A stretch of 20,310 nt of DNA from contig JAJAYR010000226.1 in NCBI GenBank assembly GCA_026786155.1, positions 1 through 20,310 of the forward strand, read 5' to 3'. The notes under the pieces are model-generated. The model saw only the letters and a program-made list of their open reading frames with translations, did no database searches and was not told the origin of the DNA. The first letter of the stretch is position 1. The number at the start of each line of letters is the position of its first letter. The DNA is from Pyrinomonadaceae bacterium (GTDB lineage: Bacteria; Acidobacteriota; Blastocatellia; Pyrinomonadales; Pyrinomonadaceae). Shown in pieces: positions 6,081-13,003 of this stretch. Made by a program: the position numbers and the translations under genes.

Positions 6081-7766
6081 ATGAAAAACAACAGTTTATT
6101 AATTAGAACGGCAATCATCGTCGTCATCACGCTGATTGGGATTTATTTAGTTTTCGGTCCGCGCGGCTCGGTGTCGGCGAATAGTTTTACCTGGGAAGGC
6201 ATCAAAACCAATCTGGCGAAAAACATCAATCTCGGCTTGGATTTGAAGGGCGGCTCGCATCTCGTAATGCGCGTTAAAACCGAAGAGTATTTAAAGAAAC
6301 TCACCGAAAACAATGAAGGTGCCGCGCTCAACGCCGCCAAAGAAGCGCAGTTGCCGGTCAGCGACGCGACTTATACCGCCGAAAATAATAATTATCAATT
6401 CACGCTCAACTTGACCGACGCTTCAAAAGCGCAGGAAGTCATTGATGCCGTCAAGCAAAAAGTTGATTTGGTGAATTGGACGGAAAATGTCAGCGGAAAT
6501 TCGATAAACTGGTCCTTGCCTTTGCAGGCGCAGGCGAAATTAAAGGAACAGGCGACCGAACAGGCTTTAAAGATTATTGAAAGCCGCATCAACGCCTTCG
6601 GTGTTAAAGAACCGACTTTGCAAAGGCAGGGACGACCCGATTCGGGACAAATACTTTTGCAAATGCCCGGTGTCGAAAACCCGGAGCGCATTAAAGAGTT
6701 GGTGCGCGGCGAATCGCGGCTGGAACTGATGAAAATCGTTTCGCCGCCAAATCCTTCGCCGGTGCAGATTTACCCGACCAAAGAAGCGGCTCTGGCGACC
6801 ATCGGCGGCAAGGAAACCGATACGCGCAAAGTCTTGGTCTACGCCGAACGCGATGAAACGCTGACCGCCAATCAAACTCCGCCCGACCAAAGACCGAAAC
6901 AATACGTCATCGTCGAATCTCCGGCGGTCGTGGACGGCGGCGAACTGCGCGATGCGAACTCGGTTTCGCGCACCGGCAGCGACAGCGATTATCAAATTTC
7001 GTTTTCCTTCAAACCTTCGGGAGCGCAGAAATTCGGCGACTGGACGGGCAAAAATATCGGCAATTATATGGCGGTGGTTTTAAACGGCGAAGTCAAATCA
7101 GCCGCTTACATCAAATCGCAAATTTTCGATTCGGGCGAAATCTCCGGCAGATTTACCAAAAACACCGCCGACGATTTGGCTCTGGCGTTAAAATCCGGCG
7201 CACTTCCGGCGGCAATCGAATATCAGGAAGAAAGAACCGTCGGACCGAGTTTGGGCGCGGATTCAATTCGGTCGGGCGTTTCCGCTTCCATCGGCGGTTT
7301 GGTTTTGGTCGTCTTATTTATGCTGTTCTATTATCGCGGCTCCGGGATTAACGCCGTGATTGCGCTGCTTTTGAATCTGCTTTTGACGATGGCGGCACTC
7401 GTTGTTTTCGGCTCGACTCTGACGCTGCCCGGCATCGCCGGTTTGATTTTAGGAATCGGGATGGCGGTTGACTCGAACGTCTTGATTTTCGAGCGCATTC
7501 GTGAGGAATTGCGTCTGGGATTTTCGCCCGCCGAATCGGTCAAACTCGGATTCGACCGCGCTTTCGTCACCATTGTTGATACGCACATTACGACAATTAT
7601 TTCGTCAATGATTCTTTATTTATACGGTTCGAGTCCGATCAAAGGGTTTGCCGTAACATTGATTCTCGGTTTGCTGATAAACTTGTTCACCGCCGTTTTT
7701 GTTTCGCGCACGATTTTCAATTGGGTTTTAAGCAGGAATCCGAAAATGGAAAAAATCAGTATTTAG
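6081..7766 (+). CDS. secD: Protein translocase subunit SecD
   Basis: SecD is an inner-membrane RND-type protein that pulls exported chains into the periplasm using proton motive force. The 561-aa sequence shows TM1 (residues ~9-25), LGLDLKGGSHL at 51-61, a large periplasmic P1 region with ALKIIESRINAFGV and LLQMPGVENPERI, and five C-terminal helices from about 400 onward. These include LGIGMAVDSNVLIFERIREE (457-476), the conserved RND/SecD motif. The usual ..DANVTT segment reads VDTHITT (499-505). It is followed by secF after three bases plus a short spacer. ATG 6081 begins a Lys/Asn-rich start that leads straight into TM1. Confidence 0.97.
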   Translation: MKNNSLLIRTAIIVVITLIGIYLVFGPRGSVSANSFTWEGIKTNLAKNINLGLDLKGGSHLVMRVKTEEYLKKLTENNEGAALNAAKEAQLPVSDATYTAENNNYQFTLNLTDASKAQEVIDAVKQKVDLVNWTENVSGNSINWSLPLQAQAKLKEQATEQALKIIESRINAFGVKEPTLQRQGRPDSGQILLQMPGVENPERIKELVRGESRLELMKIVSPPNPSPVQIYPTKEAALATIGGKETDTRKVLVYAERDETLTANQTPPDQRPKQYVIVESPAVVDGGELRDANSVSRTGSDSDYQISFSFKPSGAQKFGDWTGKNIGNYMAVVLNGEVKSAAYIKSQIFDSGEISGRFTKNTADDLALALKSGALPAAIEYQEERTVGPSLGADSIRSGVSASIGGLVLVVLFMLFYYRGSGINAVIALLLNLLLTMAALVVFGSTLTLPGIAGLILGIGMAVDSNVLIFERIREELRLGFSPAESVKLGFDRAFVTIVDTHITTIISSMILYLYGSSPIKGFAVTLILGLLINLFTAVFVSRTIFNWVLSRNPKMEKISI

Positions 7767-7784
7767 TTTTTGGATAATATAAAG

Positions 7785-8876
7785 ATGTTTAATTTCTTTC
7801 AGAATATTCACATAGATTGGCTTGGCAAACGGCGGGTTTTCATCGCGTTTTCCATTTTTGTTATGCTGGTGGGTTTAGCTTCGTCAATGGGTCGTCAATT
7901 TACGTTGGGCGGCACCGAAGCCTTTAATCTCGGCGTGGATTTTAGGGGCGGAACGGTCGTTACCGCGAAATTCAAAGGCAGCCGACCGGCGGAGGACGAA
8001 ATTCGTCGGGCATTGGGCAGCGTCGGTGTTGCCGACCCTATTATTCAAGCGTCAACCGACAAAACGGACGAAGTTTTGATAAAAGTTCCGCTGGTTGAAA
8101 ACACGACCGCCGCGCCGACCGGCGAACAAGATACTCCGCTGACCGCGCAGGTGCAAGCCGGACGCGCGACGGTTAAAACCGCGCTCGACACTTTCGGTAA
8201 AGAAGCCGACGGCGAAAATACGCTCGATGGTGTTCCCGATGCCGCGTATAAAATTATCGGCACGGATTCGGTCGGCGCAGTTGCCGGTTCGCAGCTGAGA
8301 AATCAAGCTGTTTTAGCGACTCTTTTAGGTTTGGTCGGCATTCTTCTGTTTATCGCGTTCCGTTACGACTGGACTTACGCAGCGGGCGCGGTGATCGCCG
8401 TCTTCCACGACGTGATAATGGTTTTGGCTTTCTTTTCCATCTTTCAATGGGAAGTCAATCTGACCGTTATCGCCGCGATTTTGACGATTGTCGGATTTTC
8501 GGTCAACGACTCGATTGTGATTTTCGACCGCATTCGGGAAAATTTGGCGGTCAATCGCACCGATTCGCTTTTCAAAATTACTAACGATTCAATCAATCAA
8601 ACGCTTTCGCGCACGGTGATTACCGCCGGTTTGGTGCTTTTCTCGGTTTTGGCACTGGTTGTCTTTGGTGGCGATGTATTGAGAAGTTTCTCGCTCGCGC
8701 TGCTGGTCGGTATGATTATGGGAACTTATTCGACCATCGCCATCGCCAGCCCGATTGCCATCTGGTGGCAGGGCAAACTCGGCGCGGCGAAGACCAAACA
8801 AATAGAAGTTCAAAAAACTGATAAATTGGCTTCGGCTTCCAGACGCTCGGTTTCAAGAAGACCGATTGCGCGGTAA
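7785..8876 (+). CDS. secF: Protein translocase subunit SecF
   Basis: SecF partners with SecD. Residues 18-36 form TM1. NLGVDFRGGTVV lies at 48-59, the SecF signature. A periplasmic segment with an Ala/Thr/Glu-rich stretch (~105-150) is longer than in many SecF proteins. Helices 2-6 run from ~175 to ~328 and contain GFSVNDSIVIFDRIREN (237-253), the conserved partner of the SecD motif. ATG 7785 is preferred (MFNFFQNIHIDWLGKRR, with AAAG just before it). A TTG at 7770 would add five residues. The predicted length is 363 aa. A basic Ser/Arg tail ends the protein. A 423-bp non-coding gap follows, so the sec operon most likely ends here, although I see no textbook terminator. Confidence 0.96.
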   Translation: MFNFFQNIHIDWLGKRRVFIAFSIFVMLVGLASSMGRQFTLGGTEAFNLGVDFRGGTVVTAKFKGSRPAEDEIRRALGSVGVADPIIQASTDKTDEVLIKVPLVENTTAAPTGEQDTPLTAQVQAGRATVKTALDTFGKEADGENTLDGVPDAAYKIIGTDSVGAVAGSQLRNQAVLATLLGLVGILLFIAFRYDWTYAAGAVIAVFHDVIMVLAFFSIFQWEVNLTVIAAILTIVGFSVNDSIVIFDRIRENLAVNRTDSLFKITNDSINQTLSRTVITAGLVLFSVLALVVFGGDVLRSFSLALLVGMIMGTYSTIAIASPIAIWWQGKLGAAKTKQIEVQKTDKLASASRRSVSRRPIAR

Positions 8877-8980
8877 AAGCGGCGGCAAATAATCGAGGTC
8901 GAGCATTTAATTTTTCGTTTTTTAGACGAAGTGAATTTTCCGGCAAAAATTAAAATTTTAGAAAAACTTGGTAGCTTTTC

Positions 8981-9009
8981 TTGACTTTCCGAGTCTAAGG
9001 TTTTAGACT
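8981..9009 (+). promoter_or_regulatory. Promoter P1 of the tonB cluster with a palindromic operator over the -10 box
   Basis: TTGACT (8981-8986) and TAGACT (9004-9009) are 17 bp apart. A perfect 7-4-7 palindrome (AGTCTAA, GGTT, TTAGACT; 8992-9009) fills the second half of the spacer and ends exactly with the -10 box. That is where a dimeric repressor would block RNA polymerase. Transcription from here would give a leader of about 285 bases containing the structured RNA. The promoter call rests on the spacing and box match; the operator role is inference. Confidence 0.5.
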
Positions 9010-9059
9010 TCAAATCGTTGCTGGTCAATTAAATATTTCGTATCTGCTTTTTTTCTGCC

Positions 9060-9155
9060 CGCGTGAAATAGCGTTGGGGAAGTTGTAGAACTTTTGTGTG
9101 TAAGACCGGCAAAAGTCCGACATTCCCGCACTACTTAAACCAGTAGAAAGTTCAA
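9060..9155 (+). ncRNA. Structured leader RNA, possibly a diverged cobalamin-type riboswitch
   Basis: Several nested pairings are visible: GGGAA (9077-9081) with TTCCC (9123-9127), ACTTTTG (9090-9096) with CAAAAGT (9110-9116), and CTACT (9131-9135) with AGTAG (9142-9146). A competing helix, GAACTTT (9088-9094) with AAAGTTC (9147-9153), excludes the second pairing, as in a switch. The order of short motifs (GGGGAAG, GTGTAAGACC, AAGTCC, TCCCGCACT, then CCAGTAGA) faintly recalls the cobalamin riboswitch core and B12 box (CCAGGAGA). The spacing before the last motif is too short, however. A TonB energy-coupling operon would be a sensible target. The structure is seen in sequence; the class is uncertain. 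Confidence 0.35.
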
Positions 9156-9214
9156 GCGTAAAAAAAGTCGAATGTTTTCAGTTAGAATCGTTAAAAACAA
9201 TGCACGATGACAAC

Positions 9215-9242
9215 TTGATGCGTAATTTTTATCATCTATTAT
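9215..9242 (+). promoter_or_regulatory. Promoter P2 near tonB
   Basis: TTGATG (9215-9220) and TATTAT (9237-9242) are separated by 16 bp in an AT-rich stretch. Transcription would start near 9249 and give a leader of about 50 bases that lacks the structured element but keeps the GGGAGG ribosome binding site. It could give constitutive expression alongside the longer P1 transcript. Confidence 0.4.
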
Positions 9243-9299
9243 AAAATCTCGTAACCCTATAAACCCAGTTGGCACCGGAATCGCAGGGAGGAAAACAAA

Positions 9300-10127
<828 letters not shown>

Positions 10128-10137
10128 AGAACATATC

Positions 10138-10170
10138 TTCGGGAGAAGCGCGATGTTTCCTTCTCCCGAA
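10138..10170 (+). promoter_or_regulatory. Strong hairpin between tonB and exbB
   Basis: A perfect 11-bp stem (TTCGGGAGAAG at 10138-10148, CTTCTCCCGAA at 10160-10170) closes an 11-base loop ten bases after the tonB stop. It is followed by TCATTATACTTT, not a proper T-run, so it is a poor intrinsic terminator. It may stabilise the tonB mRNA 3' end or lower exbB readthrough. Confidence 0.7.
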
Positions 10171-10222
10171 TCATTATACTTTGCAATATATAAAAAATTT
10201 CGATTCTTTTGGAGGATAAATC

Positions 10223-10960
10223 ATGACTTTTTTAGTGAGTTTTTTAGGCTTGTTTTTACTTTTCGCGGAAGGTGGGAAAATTTCCTTCGGCATCTATGAC
10301 ATTGCAAAAAGTTTAACGATTCCGGGCTGGATTGTTATCATCGTACTTTTGCTGCAATCAATTTATATGATTGCCGTCGGTATCGAGCGACTGCTGACCT
10401 ACAACAAAGCTAAATCCCAGTCCCGACAGTATGCGCCGAAAGTGGCACAGGCGTTGAAAACGAGCAATATTGATGAAGCTATCAATATCAGCGACCGACA
10501 TAAGGATTCGCATTTGGCGATGGTCGTTTCGTCTGGTTTGAAAGAATTCATCGCGCATCAGGGCAACTCGGATATTTCGGGCGACGAGATGGAAGCCTCG
10601 AAACGCGCTTTGCAGCGAGCGATTGCCGTCAAAACCGCTGAACTCAAACGCGGATTGTCAGGTTTGGCAACGGTCGGTTCGACTGCTCCGTTCGTGGGTT
10701 TATTCGGAACGGTCGTCGGAATTATCGGCGCGTTCGTCGCTTTGGCATCGGCTGAAAATGCCGGCATCGGCGCGGTCGGCGCGGCAATCGCGGAAGCGTT
10801 GGTCGCCACGGCTTTCGGTATCGCGGTGGCGGTTCCGGCAGTTTGGATGTTTAACTATTTCACGAATAAAGTTACGAGTTTCAGCGTCGAAATGGAAAAT
10901 TCCGCTTCGGAATTAGTAGATTATTTCCTGAAACAAAGAACCAAAAACTTAAACAGTTAA
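10223..10960 (+). CDS. exbB: ExbB/TolQ/MotA-family proton channel protein
   Basis: ExbB forms the pentameric proton channel that, with ExbD, energises TonB. The 245-aa protein has an N-terminal hydrophobic stretch (1-16), TM1 at ~34-54, a cytoplasmic domain, and the paired conserved helices at ~151-176 (STAPFVGLFGTVVGIIGAF) and ~188-212 (AAIAEALVATAFGIAVAVPA). Both are diagnostic of the family, and the IAEALVATA segment lines the proton path. ATG 10223 has GGAGG eight bases upstream. The extra N-terminal hydrophobic stretch, which could be read as a signal peptide, is longer than in minimal ExbB proteins. The neighbours fit a TonB role rather than Tol-Pal or a flagellar motor. Confidence 0.95.
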   Translation: MTFLVSFLGLFLLFAEGGKISFGIYDIAKSLTIPGWIVIIVLLLQSIYMIAVGIERLLTYNKAKSQSRQYAPKVAQALKTSNIDEAINISDRHKDSHLAMVVSSGLKEFIAHQGNSDISGDEMEASKRALQRAIAVKTAELKRGLSGLATVGSTAPFVGLFGTVVGIIGAFVALASAENAGIGAVGAAIAEALVATAFGIAVAVPAVWMFNYFTNKVTSFSVEMENSASELVDYFLKQRTKNLNS

Positions 10961-11000
10961 ATTTGTATAACCTGAGGATTATTGAAAGGGGAATATTGTT

Positions 11001-11450
11001 ATGGCAGGAAAAGTTGGTGGCGATGACGAGTATAATTCGGATATTAACGTAACTCCGATGGTTGACGTGATGCTGGTGTTATTAATCATTTTTATGGTGG
11101 TTACTCCTTTGCTTCAACAGGGAGTTTCCGTTAATCTGCCGCGCGAAATGATTAGCCCGGACGAGGACGGCGATATTTCAAAGGATACTTCGGTAATTAT
11201 TGCAATTCCCGACAACAGTAACTTTTATATCGGCAAAAACCAATATCCTTTGACGACTTTGGGCGAACAAATCAAAACTCTAATGAAGGATAAAGCACCC
11301 GATAAGCGGATTGTTTATATCAAAAGCGGAATTGATGTTGATTACGGAAGAGTCGTCGAAGCGATTGACACGATTCGCAAACAGGATATTGACAAGATAG
11401 GTTTGGTTGCCGATAAGAAAAAAGACACTAAAACCGCCGCTGCCCAATAA
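11001..11450 (+). CDS. exbD: ExbD/TolR-family protein (first copy)
   Basis: The 149-aa protein has a short N-terminus, one membrane helix with INVTPMVDVMLVLLIIFMVV (Asp22 is the conserved proton-carrying residue), and a periplasmic domain ending IDTIRKQDIDKIGLVADKK. It works with ExbB in proton-driven energisation of TonB. A good SD (AAGGGGAAT) lies about ten bases before ATG 11001. A second, divergent ExbD follows 31 bases later, so the motor probably contains two kinds of ExbD subunit. Confidence 0.94.
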   Translation: MAGKVGGDDEYNSDINVTPMVDVMLVLLIIFMVVTPLLQQGVSVNLPREMISPDEDGDISKDTSVIIAIPDNSNFYIGKNQYPLTTLGEQIKTLMKDKAPDKRIVYIKSGIDVDYGRVVEAIDTIRKQDIDKIGLVADKKKDTKTAAAQ

Positions 11451-11481
11451 TTATTTTCTATAAACTCAAGGAGTATTAAAT

Positions 11482-11955
11482 ATGGGAATGTCATCAGGCT
11501 CCGGTGGAGCGACACCAAACATTAATGTAACGCCGTTGATTGACGTTTTGCTGGTGCTTTTGATTATTTTTATGATCATTACCCCGACAAAACCGCATAA
11601 GTTCGAGGCAAAAGTTCCGGCTGAACCGAAACCCGAAGATCAAACGGTCGTGCCGCGACCGAATCCTTTAACTTTGGTTATCGGAATTAACAACGCCGAC
11701 AAAAAAATTACTTTAAACAATGAACCAGCCGGTGATGTTTCAAACGCCGGTGAGTTAACCGCCCGGTTGATAAACATTTTTAAAGAAAGAGAAACCGGCG
11801 GTGTTTTACGCGAAGGCACTAATGAAGTCGAAAAAACTGTTTTTATCAAATCGCCGCGTTCAATGAAATACGGAGAAGTCGTGCGAGTGATTGATGCAGC
11901 CAAACAAGCCGGAGCGCAGCCAATCGGATTGCAAATTGACGATTTAGCAGAATAA
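11482..11955 (+). CDS. exbD: ExbD/TolR-family protein (second copy)
   Basis: The 157-aa protein carries the same signature, NINVTPLIDVLLVLLIIFMI, with Asp21 in the membrane helix, followed by a Pro/Lys/Glu-rich stretch (KVPAEPKPEDQ) and an ExbD periplasmic domain ending VIDAAKQAGAQPIGLQIDD. It differs from the first copy mainly after the helix, including a longer segment (GGVLREGTNEVEKT) before the last strand. AAGGAG nine bases upstream supports ATG 11482. Tandem, unequal exbD genes suggest a heteromeric dimer in the pore. A long hairpin follows the stop. Confidence 0.94.
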   Translation: MGMSSGSGGATPNINVTPLIDVLLVLLIIFMIITPTKPHKFEAKVPAEPKPEDQTVVPRPNPLTLVIGINNADKKITLNNEPAGDVSNAGELTARLINIFKERETGGVLREGTNEVEKTVFIKSPRSMKYGEVVRVIDAAKQAGAQPIGLQIDDLAE

Positions 11956-11962
11956 TCTAGTT

Positions 11963-12002
11963 TGTCGTAACGGAAATTGATTGAGTAGTTTCCGTTATGA
12001 CA
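11963..12002 (+). promoter_or_regulatory. 14-bp hairpin between exbD2 and the lipoprotein gene
   Basis: TGTCGTAACGGAAA (11963-11976) pairs with TTTCCGTTATGACA (11989-12002), 14 bp with one G-U pair and a 12-base loop. No T-run follows on either strand, so it is not an ordinary terminator. An upstream in-frame ATG (11997) of the next gene lies inside the stem and would be hidden. The real start at 12027 lies outside it. Confidence 0.7.
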
Positions 12003-12026
12003 CACGATAAATGGAGTCGAATCAAA

Positions 12027-12896
12027 ATGGGATTTTCTCGTTTAGGGATATTATCGGTAATTTTATTAACAGTTTTAATGAGCGCAAATTGCTCATATTA
12101 TAACCGCATTATTACCCGAAAGAATTTGGTTGACGGCGGACAAGCCTACAAAGACAGGAAGTTCCCGGATGCCGAGCAATTGTTTCGTAATGCGATTAGC
12201 CGCGACCCGCAAGGTCAAACCGCCGAAGGCAAAGCCGCGCAATTATTTTTAGCCCGAACACTGCATTCCCAATTTATCGGAGATCGGCAGGTCACGGCGA
12301 AAGCGGATGAAGCGATTCAGGAGTATAAAAAGGTTTTAGCGGGAGATGCCAAAGACCAAAACTCGTTTAATGCAGTCGCCAATCTTTTAGAAAATCTCAA
12401 CAAAGATGAAGAGTGGCTCAAATGGGTTACCGACCGCAGTAATAATGAGGCAGTTCCGAACGAACAGCGTGCCGAAGCATTAACCAAACTCGCCGCTAAA
12501 AAGTATTCGTGTTCCAACGAAATTTCCGATGTCGAGCCGGTGAAGAAAACGGTTACTAAGGACGGCAAGCAGGTTTTTGAATATACTAAGCCGCAAGATC
12601 CGGCAACTTTTGAAACATTCAAAAAATGTGTGGAAGAAGGCTTGGATTTAGCAAATCGGGCTGAAAAACTCGACACGAATAGCGATGCCGTTTGGTCATA
12701 CAAGGCGAATATGTTGATTCAGCAATCACGGCTTGCCGAAATGGAAGGCAATAAACAACTCGAAGACAGTTTGAAAGCCGAATCCGACAAAGCCAAAGCC
12801 AGATTTAGCGAATTGGCAAAAGCCAAGAAAGAAAAAGAGGACGCGCTGAAAGCCCAGCAGGAAGCTGCGAAAAATGAGGCGAACGCCAACAAATAA
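12027..12896 (+). CDS. Putative TPR-containing lipoprotein of the TonB cluster
   Basis: The 289-aa protein begins MGFSRLGILSVILLTVLMSA followed by NC, a lipoprotein-like signal with Cys22. Asn at -1 is not the usual Gly/Ala/Ser, so lipidation is uncertain. The mature part has TPR-like helices: GGQAYKDRKFPDAEQLFRNA at ~38-57, a segment around EAIQEYKKVLAGDAKDQNSF, and more near the C-terminus. It ends in a Lys/Glu/Ala-rich coiled-coil tail (AKKEKEDALKAQQEAAKNEA). GGAG 10 bases upstream supports ATG 12027 over ATG 11997. Its place after exbB-exbD-exbD suggests a periplasmic partner of the TonB system or of cell-envelope upkeep; no specific function can be named. Confidence 0.8.
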   Translation: MGFSRLGILSVILLTVLMSANCSYYNRIITRKNLVDGGQAYKDRKFPDAEQLFRNAISRDPQGQTAEGKAAQLFLARTLHSQFIGDRQVTAKADEAIQEYKKVLAGDAKDQNSFNAVANLLENLNKDEEWLKWVTDRSNNEAVPNEQRAEALTKLAAKKYSCSNEISDVEPVKKTVTKDGKQVFEYTKPQDPATFETFKKCVEEGLDLANRAEKLDTNSDAVWSYKANMLIQQSRLAEMEGNKQLEDSLKAESDKAKARFSELAKAKKEKEDALKAQQEAAKNEANANK

Positions 12897-12924
12897 CCGC
12901 TTTTCCAAATTTATTTTCAGGACA

Positions 12925-12965
12925 GGTGATACTCGATTACAATAAAAATCGAGTATCGCCTTTTC
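12925..12965 (+). terminator. Intrinsic terminator of the tonB-exbBD-lipoprotein cluster
   Basis: GGTGATACTCGATT (12925-12938) pairs with AATCGAGTATCGCC (12947-12960) with one wobble and an 8-base loop, and is followed directly by TTTTC. This is a textbook Rho-independent terminator 28 bases after the lipoprotein stop. Confidence 0.88.
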
Positions 12966-13003
12966 ATTTATAGTTTTTCAAACATTATAAATGACCGAGT
13001 TTT

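Larger units (their letters stand above)
8877..9299. other. 423-bp non-coding leader region upstream of tonB
   Basis: No coding frame here is convincing on either strand; the short minus-strand frames run antisense into secF and lack family features. The region holds, in order, AT-rich sequence after secF, a promoter with an overlapping palindrome (8981-9009), a structured segment (about 9060-9155), a second promoter (9215-9242), and a strong GGGAGG ribosome binding site (9286-9291) for tonB. Its length and structure point to a regulated 5' leader for the TonB cluster. Confidence 0.6.

Noticed and set aside
8589..9028. Minus-strand frames antisense to secF and into the tonB leader
   Set aside because: They are shadows of secF coding bias with no SD or domain pattern; the gap looks regulatory.
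9271..9284. Sigma54-like -24/-12 promoter (GG-N10-GC, TGGCACC...TCGCA) just before tonB
   Set aside because: The spacing is perfect, but transcription would start about four bases before the tonB ATG, downstream of its strong GGGAGG ribosome binding site, so it cannot serve tonB as annotated.
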